A stretch of 64,000 nucleotides of DNA from Halichoerus grypus (lineage: Eukaryota; Chordata; Mammalia; Carnivora; Phocidae), in the NCBI RefSeq assembly GCF_964656455.1, contig NC_135718.1, positions 19,604,449-19,668,448 of the forward strand. Direction: 5' to 3'. A program made the translations under genes and the position numbers. Under the pieces are notes generated by a model. That model had not been told where the DNA came from. It made no database searches and saw only the letters and a list, made by a program, of their open reading frames with translations. Below are positions 23,001 to 34,200 of this stretch, piece after piece. The number at the start of each line of letters is the position of its first letter. The first letter of the stretch is position 1.

Positions 23001-23554
23001 AGCGATTGATAGGTTCTAAAATAAAATAAGATTATTAACATAGAGCAAAATTTTTAAAAAACAAGAAAAATACTAAGACAGGAAGGAAATCTTACTGAAT
23101 CCTTCTGTGGCTTTGACTTTTCATACTTTATTAGGTTTTCTTCAAGTGGAGCACCTGTATTGAGCCAGACACATTCAGGCACTCGACAGATGCTTTCGAA
23201 TCTAAAATGGAGAGGATAGAGACATCTCACTGGCCTGGAGTGCTGGAAATGGTGCATGACAGAAAAGAATATTGAGCTTCCAGACACGAAAAAGGAACAC
23301 CAGAAAACCAGTATAATGACAAAATGTCCTCAAGCACAAAAGTGTGAAAACAATCAGATTAAGAATGGAATACATTCTACCCTAGCATATTTCTTGCCAT
23401 ATGAATGGTCTACCAGAATAAAAAACAGGGAACACAGTGATCTTACTCATTTACATGCCATTACCCAGAATGCTCTATGGGCTTATCATTTTGAGGAAGA
23501 ACTCTGCGAGCGTCAGAGTTTGGAAATGAAAGCAAATTAATTTTAGCTATGACA

Positions 23555-23660
23555 AAGATGTGTGTGTGTTGAGTGTTTGCATCAAGTATCTGGGGGTGCA
23601 CTGAGTGTGTGTGTGTGTTTATATGTGGAATGTGTGTTGAGTGTGTGTGTGTTTGCCTGC
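23555..23660. repeat. Interrupted (TG)n-rich tract
   Basis: Three clusters of TG repeats separated by TTGAGTG/TTTGC-type interruptions. Confidence 0.85.
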
Positions 23661-24248
23661 AGGTGCCCACAGTAGGAATGTGTGTGGCAAGGACACCAGG
23701 AGGATAAAAACACACCTGCTTTAGGTCACACATGTTGCATCGGGAAACCAAAGGGCTGCTCCAGAGTCTGATTTCCTTTGTGCAGTTTGCAGCTTGGCAC
23801 AAATGAAACAGCAGACCAGCTACTATTTATTTGGAGGTGATTGCTTTGAGCAGTCTGGAAAAGGAGAGAGGACACGGGGCCAGGGTCTGTCCTCAGCCCA
23901 CATGGTAATCTCATGGCTGGCAGGTTCTTAGTCATCTCTTTCTTCACAGGGACTTACAGCCCACTTTTGCTCCTTTTCAAGTGAAAAACTAAACCTTAAT
24001 TATCCAGAAAGAATCACAGGATGGGACACAATTCACCAAGAGAGTGTGTGTGGTAGGAGGAGGGGGGATGATGACAAATTGACCATTAAGAAATCGGCCT
24101 GTGAGCTCTCATTCAGTTACCTATGTATGATCTAGACCCAAAATAGGCTGAAAGCTCTTCAAGACTTGGGAATTTTAATTCGTTTCCCTACCCAGCTCCC
24201 TTCCCCTCTTTGTCACACTCGGCACTATTAAGATCTTAATAATAACGG

Positions 24249-24443
24249 GGGCGCCCGGGTGGCTCAGTGGTTAAGCGTCTGCCTTCAGCTCGGGTCATGA
24301 TCCCGGGGTCCTGGGATCGAGCCCCACATCGGGCTCCTGGCTCAGCGGGGAGCCTGCTTCTCCCTCTGCCTCTCTCCCTGCTCATGCTCTCTCTGTCTCT
24401 GTATCTCTGTGTCTCAAATGAATAAATAAAATCTTAAAAAAAT
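24249..24443 (+). mobile_element. SINEC
   Basis: Forward SINEC with TSD ATCTTAATAATAACGG at 24233-24248 and 24444-24459. It interrupts MIR-like sequence. Confidence 0.95.
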
Positions 24444-24444
24444 A

Positions 24445-24515
24445 TCTTAATAATAACGGTGATAATAGCTAACCCTGAGCACCTGCTCTATGCCAGGAGC
24501 CTCGCAGAAGCTTCA
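24445..24515 (-). mobile_element. MIR fragment
   Basis: AATAGCTAACCCTGAGCACC and CTCTATGCCAGGAGCC match reverse MIR. Confidence 0.55.
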
Positions 24516-24519
24516 CTCC

Positions 24520-24720
24520 AGTTGACAAGGTGCCACACGATTTGGCCCCTGCAGACCTTTGCCTTCCCAGCTCATACTCCTCCCTCTTTGTGCTCCAGCC
24601 ACATCAGCCTTTTTTTCTGCTTCTTGAACCCACTAAGCTTGTCCCCATCTTAGAGCCTTTGGGCTTTCAGTTCCCTCTGCTCAGAAGCTTCTCTCTCCAG
24701 CTGTCAGCATGGTCTACTCT
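24520..24720 (+). mobile_element. L2 LINE fragment
   Basis: GATTTGGCCCCTGCAGACCT, TTTGTGCTCCAGCCACATCA and CAGTTCCCTCTGCTCAGAAG match forward L2. Confidence 0.7.
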
Positions 24721-25154
24721 GTCGAATGCTGCTGAAAGACCAACTAAGTTCAGAATAGAGCAGTAATTGCTGGACTGGGGCAATGCAGACATTCTTGGTC
24801 ATCTTGACAGGTGTGGTCTCCGTGGCTTTGGGACGACAGAAGCCCAACTGCAGAGCACAGAGGAGACCACATAGAGTGAATAAGCAGAGACGGTAATTAC
24901 AAAAATGTTGCCAGGAATGGAGGCAGGAAAATAATAGCAGGAGAAAGATGTGGGGTCAAGGAGGGTTTTTTTGGTTTTTTTGTTTGTTTGTTTTTTTGCT
25001 TGTTTCCTTTTAAGACAAGAGATAAGAGAGCATGTCTCTATGTAGGTGGAAATGGCACGAGCCTCTGGCACGGGGATAATTTCTGGGAAGAGACGTTTTG
25101 GAGAGGAGCAAAGTGAAAACAGGGTCTGATAGGAAAATTGTAGATCTCCAGGCA

Positions 25155-25330
25155 ATATTGAGTTTGCTCAATAAATTTAATGCTCACAAAATCCTATGGG
25201 GTAGATACTGGTATTTTTCTTATTTCATAGATGAGAAATCTAAGGGCCAGAGATGTAAAAGAACTTGTCCAAGATCACAGGCAAGTAGAGGAACTAGCTG
25301 GGGTTTGAAATGAGTTTCTGACTCCTGGTA
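25155..25330 (-). mobile_element. MIR SINE
   Basis: TATTTCATAGATGAGAAATC, AACTTGTCCAAGATCACAGG and GGGGTTTGAAATGAG are reverse MIR. Confidence 0.75.
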
Positions 25331-25714
25331 AATCACAGGATCCAAATGCAAGATTATGAAGGGTGAAAAGTCAGCTCCTGAGCCAGAGGAAAGCTCGAGA
25401 GTTATCAGAGATATACCGAAAACCCGAGGCTTGCAATTCGGGTGCTGGAGAAATGGCATAGCTCCAGTGGTTTATAAATATGGGAGTTTTGAAGATTTTT
25501 ATTTAGTTGCCAAAAAACATATCTGTTGGCAATATTCTATTTGACACTTGGGTGTTTGCTTTCAGGCACATTTCTGTTTTGTGTGCTTTTCTGTTTGTGT
25601 GTTACATTTCATAACAAAAGGTTTAGAAATAAGCCTGAGCTGCCTTGTTGGTGGTAGATAATATGGACCATCTCCGCTCGAAATGTGGCACGACTTAGTA
25701 ATTAAACAACCTGA

Positions 25715-25862
25715 CTGGTCATCAGAACCACCTGGGAAAACTTCTAAAATGAAGATTCCCATCCAAGACCGGGGACTCAGAATTCCCCGGCACACAGCCC
25801 AGAACATGTATCACCGGAAGCTCCCCATGACTCCCATGCTCAGCTAACTTTGGGAACTGTTG
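25715..25862 (+). mobile_element. MER5-like hAT-Charlie element
   Basis: CATCAGAACCACCTGGGAAA through CAGAATTCCCCGGCACAC to TAACTTTGGGAACTG follows the MER5 pattern. Confidence 0.6.
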
Positions 25863-27189
25863 GCCTCAAGCACACCAGTTCAGTTAAAATCAATGTTTTC
25901 TGCAATGTTGTTTCCTATGGTCTTTGGAGATGCTCAAAACATGCCTCCTGCTAATTGGCTGGTCAACTCAACAATGTCCTATGTTCTCCTCTCCTGCCCT
26001 GTACCCTGAAATTGACCCTACCCTTTTACTTTCTTTCTGATTGTTCCACTGCTTCATACCATGGAAATAAGTATATGCAAATGCACTGTGTTATAAGAAA
26101 TATCCTTTAGCTTCAACACTAAGTGATCGTAGGACTGATCACATCGCTTCTCTCTCATTAGCATTCCTCTCCCTTGACACCTCCTGGGGAAATACTCCAC
26201 GCCACCCTGAGGAAAGAGCTTTATAGGGAGGTTGGAGCCACAGGTGGTGGGGTGTACATCCATGTGGGAATCAACCGGCTTCTTGACCGGACTAGACCCA
26301 GCAGTGGATAGATGACACACCTGCTAGGAAGACCACAGCAGTGTACTGGTCAGGGAAGGAGACGTTCTCCACACTCATTTCTAATCCAGAGCCAGCTGAG
26401 CGTGGCCACTCCTGGACGGGAAAGGCAGAAATGCTCAGATGGGGGTGGATGATTTAGGAGAAGGTAAGAGCTGAAGCAGCATGAACCAGCCTGGGTTCGT
26501 AATCAAGACTCACAGAGGCCCTAGAGGAGCCAGCTCTGGGAGTATCACCTTCCCTCATTCTCTAACCTAGAAAGAACGCAGTCAAAATACAGTTCCCAAA
26601 AAATACAGTTCCAGTTGCCACCCTTCTCCGAAAAGAAAGAAGTAAAAGAGCGTGAGTTCGAGACTTGCTTTGCAATTTGAATCTCAGGAATGCGTAACAA
26701 GCAGCAGTCCCTGCCTTCAGAGCAAAGATGCTCTATTAAAACTTGACTCATCCTTGGCAGTTTATTGTGTTCCCCCCACCCCTCCTTCCTTGTGACACAG
26801 AGGAGTGAGGTGAGTAATCCTCTACGCAGTGAGAGAAAAATAGATCCCCACATGCCTTCCATTATGCGAAAGGCCTGTGTCACCAGCTGTGGCAGCAGGG
26901 GGCGGGGTCATCATCCATCACAGGGGAACAGTCAGATCTGCCGACTCCCTCTCTCCAGGGCTATTTGTGGTTCCAAAAGTGCAACAAGCAGGGACTCAAA
27001 ACTGATAAGCCCAGAGAAGTCTAAAAGCCCTGCTGGGGGTCTTATGAGAGCCACAGTGGTCAAGAGCCTTTGCGTGCAGGAGTCCACAAGGCCACACAAA
27101 AGGCAAACAGTTGGATCCACCTTCTGCTGCCTGACGCTTCCTGCCCCTTCCCCACAGGCCTAAGAACTCCCTCTTTTTCCCCAGCGTAA
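25863..27189. other. Intergenic, no gene recognised
   Basis: Nothing recognised apart from the CTCF-like motif at 26892. Confidence 0.5.
26892..26905 (+). promoter_or_regulatory. CTCF-like motif
   Basis: GCAGCAGGGGGCGG matches 13 of 14 positions of the CTCF core CCASYAGRKGGCRS and sits in a locally GC-rich patch. Confidence 0.45.
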
Positions 27190-27450
27190 AAATAGCTAAT
27201 ATTTACTGAGTGCCGGCTACATGGCAGGCATTGGGCAAAGCATTTTCCATGGGTTATGCACACTCATTTTTGTGTGCATGTGTGTGCACACACGTGTGCG
27301 TACATAGACATACACACACACACCCTGAGGTGGGTACTAACAGAATCTCCTTTTGCAGATAAGGAAACTAAAGCACAGGAAATTTTCATAACTGGCCCCA
27401 GAGTTACCTGGTTAATGCAGGACACAGACCCAAGTAGTCTTCAGAAGAGT
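27190..27450 (-). mobile_element. MIR SINE containing a TG/CA microsatellite
   Basis: TAATATTTACTGAGTGCCGG at the left and TTTTGCAGATAAGGAAACTA at the right are reverse MIR. A TGTG/CACA microsatellite has grown at 27262-27326 inside it. Confidence 0.75.
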
Positions 27451-28194
27451 GCTCTAAACAAACACAACCATATTATATGATCTGCTTGGCTAAATGCAGT
27501 TATTTGAACAATGAACAAGAGACGGATAGGAAAAAATTTCTGTTTCTTCATTTATTTGCTTCATAGACTCCCCAGGTCTTATCCCAGAGATTGGAATACC
27601 GATCAATAACCCCAGACGTCCTAAAAGCATTTTTTGTTACAAAAGGCCTTCTAAAAGGAGGAAATGGGGATGTGGTCATTGCCAGAGCTGGAGGCTTCCT
27701 AATAAAGCAGTAGCGGGTACAAATCACAGGTGATTATGTGAAGCTTCTTTCTCCCTTACAAAAGCTTACAAAAATTGAAAAGCCTCTATCTTCCCCTATG
27801 CAGTTTTAAAAAATATAAATTAATTTCCAATATGTCAGCACCGTATTTCCCACTTCTGGAATTGACCACATTATCCTCCCACCCAGCTGGAACTGTGCTA
27901 GGGAGAAAAATAAATGTTTGTCTCAATGGCATTTTCTTATTCAGCTAATTGATTTTTTAAAATAACAATAATGCTTGAACATCCAGCCGCCTAATTACTA
28001 GCAGCTTTTTATTTGCACTATCATTAACTTCACAGCTGCCTTGCCGCTGACAAGTTGTACCACAGAGACATCAGCTGCAACTGCTAGTTTCTGAAAGGAA
28101 GAGCATGAGTAAGGCCTGACTCTCCCTCTGCCAAGGTCAGCGAGGGCTTCGGGCTGATCTCAGCAGCACAAATGCCCCACTTCAATCGGAGGAA

Positions 28195-28362
28195 ACTGCT
28201 CGTGGGAACCATGTTGGGTGGAAGGAACCTTGAAGGGCATCTGGTCAATCCTCTCCACTTACAGATGAGGGAGTTTGAGGTCCAGAGAGGTTAAGAGGCT
28301 TGCTTCGAGTCACACAGCTCCTCACCTCTTGCGCTGGAACTGCCACCCAGGCCTCCTGATTC
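28195..28362 (-). mobile_element. MIR-family SINE
   Basis: CATCTGGTCAATCCTCTCCA, CTTACAGATGAGGGAGTTTG and GAGTCACACAGCTCC are in reverse MIR-type order (possibly MIR3). Confidence 0.65.
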
Positions 28363-28369
28363 CTTAGCT

Positions 28370-28600
28370 TTTTTTTTTTTTTTAATTTAAATTGAAGCAT
28401 ACACACAGAGAAGCATATGTATCATGAGTGTACAACTTGAGTAATTATCTTTACGTGAACACATCCATGCAGCCACCACCCAGGTCAAGACACAGACCGC
28501 CTGAGAAGCCCCGCTGGTGTCCTGCTTCCCTTCACTACAAACTCTCTTCTCTGCAAAAGTATCGTGATCCTGACTTCTAACATCACGGGTTACTTTGGCT
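28370..28600 (-). mobile_element. L1M 3' end, antisense
   Basis: A T-run leads into ATTGAAGCATACACACAGAG and CACCACCCAGGTCAAGACAC, the antisense 3' UTR of old mammalian L1. Confidence 0.7.
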
Positions 28601-28999
28601 TGGCCCAGGTTCTTTCGATAAAGAGCTGTGTTACATGGAGTTTAGCTACTCAGACCTAAAAAATAAATGTGAATTGGAGTGAAATAAATGGTGAATTAAG
28701 ACAGCATTTCCCCAAAGGAAACCCCATACCATTAAGGAGTATGGGGTCTCCCTTGGGAGTGATGAAAATTGGGACTAGGTGAAGGTGGGGATTACACAAC
28801 ATCGTGATGTTCTAAATGCTGCTGAACTGTTCACTTTTAAATGGTTAATTTTGCTGTGTGAATTCTACCTCAATAAAAAAAAAAAACCTCATCCCTTAAG
28901 ATATGTACATTTCATTGTATGTAATTTTAAACTAAAAATAAATTGTAAAAATATTCAACTCTTAAAGACAGCATATCCCTAACAAAGTCTTGTCAATCC

Positions 29000-30333
29000 C
29001 TTCCACACATCTAACCCTACAGTACCTGGCCGGCAAGCCTTACTGACCACCTGACCTGGGTGTTTTCCTTTGGCTTTCTTCTCTTCATTGCACCGCCATG
29101 TGCCTCTTGTCCTTATCTCTCCACGAAACAGTCCCTTATCAGGGTCATCTTGCCAAAGCCACCAGCCCGTTCTCTGTCCTCATCTTTCTCAACCTCAGGG
29201 CAGCATTCAACCTAGATGACAACTCGCTTGTTCTTGAAACACTTGTCTAGGCTTCTGTGACATCATGTTTGTCTGGTTTTCTTCTTACCTCACCAGCCAT
29301 TCCTCATTTCCCTTTGCTCCTTCTCCCCTTGGTGCAGGCCCGGGGCTCTGTGTTTTAGCACCTCTCTTCTTTAGCTGGGTGTCCTCATCCAGTCCATCCA
29401 CGTCTATGATTTGCAAGTAACTATCTCCAGCCTAAACATCTCTGCTGAGTTCCAGGTGTGACTAACCAGCTGCCCACTTGACATCTCTACTTGGAACGTC
29501 TCACACAGCTAAGACAGAAATATGGATTCTTTCCTACCCCAAGTCTGCTCCCCAACTTGGATTTCTCACTTTTGTAAGTGACACCATCATCCACCTAACC
29601 ACTTGGGCTAAAACTTGATCATTGTGCTTGAATCATCCCTTTTCCTCACACCTCACTTCTAACCCATCAGTGTATCCTATTGTCTCCACCTCCCAAATGT
29701 ATCCCAAATCCACCACCTGTCCATTTCCATGTCTGCTGCTCTAACCCTGGTCCAGGGTCCCTCCATCATTTCTCACCTGAACTCCTGCATTATCTCCTAA
29801 TAGGTCTTACTTCCCTCTTGTCTTCCTTTAGTCCAACCTTTACCCGACAATGGGAATAATGTTTTTAAAAGGTAAGTCAGGTCCTCTTAGTGAGTGCCCA
29901 CTGCATTCAGAATAAAACCCAAACTCTCAGAAGCTCAATGGGCTGCCCCAGCTTACCTGTCCAGTCTCATCTCTCTCCACTTGTCCCTCACTCAGGGCAC
30001 TGCAGCCACACTCACTTTCTTTCTGTCTCCTGAATAGGCCAGTCTTGTTCCAGTCTGAGGGCCTTTATATCTGCTCTTCTTTTGGTGGGGGCATTCTTCT
30101 CATCTTGAGCGGCACCTCTTATTATTATGACCTCATCTCGAGTGTCACTACCTCCTTCAAGAGACCTTCAAGAGACCTACACCCACTAAAAACAGCCTCT
30201 CCTGCTCAAGATTCAATGTATTCCTCTTGATTCTTTTTATATGTGCCTAAACTTTTCTTATGTATTTATTTTGACTTGTTTAATAGCTATCTCCTCCTGC
30301 TAGGAGTTAAGTTCCCTGAGGGCAAGGACTCAG
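29000..30333 (+). mobile_element. Long L2 LINE 3' segment
   Basis: More than 1.2 kb of recognisable L2 ORF2 end and 3' UTR. GGCTCTGTGTTTTAGCACCT, TCTGCTGAGTTCCAGGTGTG, GCAGCCACACTCACTTTC and CCCTGAGGGCAAGGACTC appear in order. It is interrupted by the L1 at 30350 and continues at 30908 with CCCCAGTGCTTAGAACAG. No frame is intact. Confidence 0.82.
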
Positions 30334-30349
30334 TTGTATTCATGGTTTT

Positions 30350-30891
30350 TTTTTTTTTAATTTTTTTATTGTTATGTTAATCCCCATACATTACATCATT
30401 AGTTTTAGATATAGTGTTCCATGATTCATTGTTTGTGCATAACACCCAGTGCTCCATGCAGAACGTGCCCTCCTCAATACCCATCACCAGGCTAACCCAT
30501 CCTCCCAACCCCCTCCCCTCTAGAACCCTCAGTTTGTTTTTCAGAGTCCATCGTCTCTCATGGTTCTTCTCCCCCTCCGATTTCCCCCCCTTCATTCTTC
30601 CCTTCCTGCTACATTCTTCTTCTTCTTTTTTTCTTTCTTAACATATATTGCATTATTTGTTTCAGAGGTACAGATCTGAGATTCAACAGTCTTGCACAGT
30701 TCACAGCGCTTACCAGAACACATACCCTCCCCAGTGTCCATCACCCAGTCACCCCATCCCTCCCACCCCACCCCCCACTCCAGCAACCCTCAGTTTGTTT
30801 CCTGAGATTAAGAATTCCTCATATCAGTGAGGTCATATGATACATGTCCTTCTCTGTTTGACTTATTTCGCTCAGCATAATACCCTCCAGT
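30350..30891 (-). mobile_element. Carnivore L1 3' end with 16-bp TSD
   Basis: Antisense copy of the same 3' UTR as at 13157: ACATTACATCATTAGTTTTA, CCATGATTCATTGTTTGTGC, and CTCATGGTTC. Perfect TSD TTGTATTCATGGTTTT at 30334-30349 and 30892-30907. 5' truncated, inserted in L2. Confidence 0.94.
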
Positions 30892-30907
30892 TTGTATTCA
30901 TGGTTTT

Positions 30908-30965
30908 ATCCCCAGTGCTTAGAACAGTATTTAGCGATAGAAAGCACTATGTAAGTTGATTGGCT
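30908..30965 (+). mobile_element. L2 LINE, 3' terminal piece
   Basis: ATCCCCAGTGCTTAGAACAG and AGCACTATGTAAGTTGATTG complete the L2 broken by the L1. Confidence 0.7.
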
Positions 30966-31029
30966 GGATCTCATCAACTCACCTGAGATGGGAAAGCAAA
31001 TTATCGTGATATGGTCTCCCATTATTTAT

Positions 31030-31560
31030 CATTTCAGGACACCAAGTGGCAAGTAACAGAAAACCAGTTTAGACTGCCCTAAGCAATAGTAACAGAGAAG
31101 ATCGAGAATAGGTCTGTCTTTAGGCACGGCTGGTACCATTGACTCAAAACTGCCAGAATTACTGCCTTGCAATCTCTCCTTCTCACTCTCTTAGCCCTGC
31201 CCTCCTCTGGATCGGTTCCACTTGCTGGCAAGCCCTCCCCATGCAGTGACTCCTGCCAGCTCTGTGTTTATGTTCTACATTGTATAGCTCCGCAACCCAG
31301 TAGAAAGAGAGCTGCCTCTTCCCAGCCTTTCCGGCAAAAATCTCAGAATTGACTTTCACTGGACCAACTTGGATCACATGCGCATCCCTGAACCAATCAC
31401 TGTGTCTAGGGAGAAGGAACATGCTAATTAGTCAAGCCAAGTTGCTCACCCACTCCTGGACAGGATCATGTGATTGGGAATTGGCTTCACCTGGGCTACA
31501 TGGTTTGTGGGCAGAGGAGAGTGGCCTCTCCCCAAAAACTTCAATGCTATCACCAGGGGC
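31030..31560. other. Probable ancient interspersed repeat, family not assigned
   Basis: GCAAGTAACAGAAAACCAGT, TTAGGCACGGCTGG, GCGCATCCCTGAACCAATCA and CTGTGTCTAGGGAGAAGGAA are phrases I associate with a dispersed mammalian repeat I cannot name. Confidence 0.4.
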
Positions 31561-32629
31561 AGAGATACAAGTTGTGGGAGAAAAAAAAATGTCCATCACA
31601 ACTGTCTTTTTGTTTCAGGGAGCTGAAATTTGTGCCAGTTCCAGAATAACCTATGATTTTAATGTTTAAGGATCAAGAATGGTCTGACTGCTGCCATCTT
31701 ACAGGGCAGCCTGATCAGCTCAATTACCCACTGAAGATTTACACAACACTGACCATCTCGTGTACCTTATCTCATAAGGCCTTTGTGACACCTCCTGCCC
31801 TGGAAGGGGTCATGCTTTGTTAGTCTCCTGTCTGTCCACTGGTACTGAGTTTATGATTAAGGCCTGACCTCAGGACAGGAGGGTCAATGTCCTAGACTCT
31901 CATTTCTCTGGTGTCAGGCCTCCAAGTTCCTGAGCCCTGGTCCATAAAGCCCTCATCTCTCTAGGTCTGGAATGTTTCCCTTTGCCTTGCATCATTGTTA
32001 GTCTTCTTGATTTTGCCCCTCAACTCATTGTGCTGGACTGCTCCTTCCTACCCTACCCCTCTGAATTTGCTTTCTGACCAGGCCTGCTGCTACCCAACAT
32101 CTGCCTTCACATCAGGCATTTCTTTCACCAGGTCATTCCTTCCTTAATCTTCAATGATGGGCATCATACAGAGGGAAGAGCTAGAAGTGAGTTGATCCCT
32201 ACCTCGTGATTACCTTTCATATACTCACAGATTGACACTCAGTAGGTCATCCGTTTTCCCTTCTCCAAATTCCATTTATTTAGTAAAATCAAGTTTTCTT
32301 AGCCCTTTCAAATTGTTACTCCCCATTTGGTCCTCTGCAATTACATGTCGTATGCTCTGTGGCTGAGATACAGTAATAAGAGCACCGTCGTTTTTCCTCT
32401 GAGTCATGAACTTGGGGACAAAGTATTCTTCATGATCCCACTTGTTATTTCCTTTTTCTTTAACTGCAGAAAGTCACTCTGGTGGTCAGGTGAATTCCTT
32501 AGCAGTGATCCTTTGTCACAAGTGTTCTCATTCTAACCACTTATGTTGGTTGAACCCATCTACTTGCACAAATAGAAACAAAAAGCTTATTTCTCTACAG
32601 AGGCTGCTAACCTGACCCACAAAGGCAGT

Positions 32630-32727
32630 TTTACTCCCACCAAAGTGTAAAATCCATGATGACAGGAACTTTGTTTAATTACTACTTTATCTCCAGTTCT
32701 CGGCATATATCAGTGCTCAATGACTGT
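32630..32727 (+). mobile_element. L2 LINE 3' fragment
   Basis: TGTAAAATCCATGATGACAG and CAGTTCTCGGCATATATCAG match forward L2 3' UTR. It faces a reverse L2 at 32733. Confidence 0.6.
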
Positions 32728-32732
32728 GGATT

Positions 32733-32830
32733 CACTCATTCAACAAATGCTTATTAAGCATTTATTAAAGAGGGCATTGTGCCAGGTGATACTTGGGATT
32801 GAAGGAATAAAAACAAGTGTACCTAGGAGG
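32733..32830 (-). mobile_element. L2 LINE 3' fragment
   Basis: CATTCAACAAATGCTTATTA and TTGTGCCAGGTGATACTTGG match reverse L2. Confidence 0.65.
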
Positions 32831-33405
32831 ATATTTCAGGCATGAGTAAGAGAACTGTCTTAAACAATTAGGCATTTATTAATGGACATAAGTAGCAGTC
32901 TAAATTTAGATCAACTCAGGTTGGTTTGATCCACCCTCAAGGATCCAGGTTTTTTCAGTTTCTCATCCTAAGACTTACTCCCTCTGGGGGAGAGGGGAGA
33001 GGAGAGAGAAAGATCATAGGGTAGCTGCCAGTAACCACTAGTTTAACAGCAGGAAAGAGTAAAGCTTCCTACAAGAGAAAGACCCTTCCCAGAAGTCTCC
33101 CGCACTCCTCTTCCTTCTCTCAAAGGCCAGAATTGGGTCACACACCTATTACTGAACCATGGTATTTAGCTTCAGACCATTCGGTCCTCACTTCATGCTG
33201 AAGGTGAGGGGATGCTTCCTCTGAAGCAAGGGGACTATGCTGAGGAGGGGTGGCTCTCTGAATACATGCAGGTTCTGTAAGAAAGGAAGGGAGTAGGAAC
33301 TGGGGACCTAGAGGTGGGGGGAAGGGGGTTGCCATAGCAATCACCACACAGCATCACAAGATTTATGATGAAAGTCTAGAGTTTTAAAAAGTGCCTGCCT
33401 ATATA

Positions 33406-34088
33406 CAGACAGTCCCCAACTTACGATTGTTTGACTTACGATTTTTCAACTTTACAATGGTGTAAAATGATATGTATTCAGTAGAAACCATATTTCATAT
33501 TTCGAATACCGATCTTTTCCTGGACTAGCAATATACCATAGGATACTCTCTTGTGATGCCAGTCAGCCACGTGATCATGAGAGTAAACAACTGCTACACT
33601 TTTTAAAAAAGATTTTATTTATTCGTTTGACAGAGAGAGAGAGAGCACAAGCAGGGGGAGCGGCAGGCAGAGGGAGAGGGAGAAGCAGGCTCCCCACTGA
33701 GCAGAGAGCCCAACATAGGTCTCAATCCCAGGACCCTGGGATCACGACCAGAGCAGAAGGCAGACGCTTAACTGACTGAGCCACCCAGGCGCCCAACTGC
33801 TACACTTGTAACCAATCTGTACCCAGACAACCATTCTGTTTTTCACTTTCAGTATTCAATAAATGACATGAGATATTCAACACTTCATTATAAAATGCAC
33901 TTGTGTTAGATGATTTTGCCCAACTATATGCTAATGTAGGTGTTCTGAACATGTTTAAGATAGGCTAGACTAAGCTGTGATATTTGGTAGGTAGATTAGG
34001 TGTATTACATGCATTTTCAACTTGTGGTATTTTCAACTTACGACGGGTTTATTAAGATGTAACACCACCGTAAGTTGAGGAAGATCTG
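33406..34088 (-). mobile_element. MER2 (Tigger/mariner) DNA transposon, interrupted by SINEC
   Basis: Left end CAGACAGTCCCCAACTTACG, right end CGTAAGTTGAGGAAGATCTG, with TA TSD at 33404-33405 and 34089-34090. The interior (TTCAACTTTACAATGGTG, TTTCACTTTCAGTATTCAAT) matches MER2 in reverse. Non-autonomous; no transposase. Confidence 0.9.
33602..33793 (-). mobile_element. SINEC inside MER2
   Basis: Reverse SINEC with TSD CAACTGCTACACTT at 33588-33601 and 33794-33807, taken from MER2 sequence. Confidence 0.95.
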
Positions 34089-34104
34089 TAAGATCACCTA
34101 AGTA

Positions 34105-34200
34105 GTGATTCTGATTCAGAAGGTCTGTTGTGGGGCCTGGACATTTGTAATGTCTTAAAAGCTGCATGGGTGATTCTGATGCCCAGCCTGCATTGCATAC
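34105..34200 (+). mobile_element. MER5-like fragment
   Basis: GTGATTCTGATTCAGAAGGT, GTGGGGCCTGGACATTTGTA and GGGTGATTCTGATGCCCAGC. Confidence 0.6.

Noticed and set aside
24249..24330. tRNA-like segment (GGTGGCTCAGTGGTTAAGCG)
   Set aside because: It is the tRNA-derived head of a SINEC, repeated over twenty times in the window, and not a tRNA gene.
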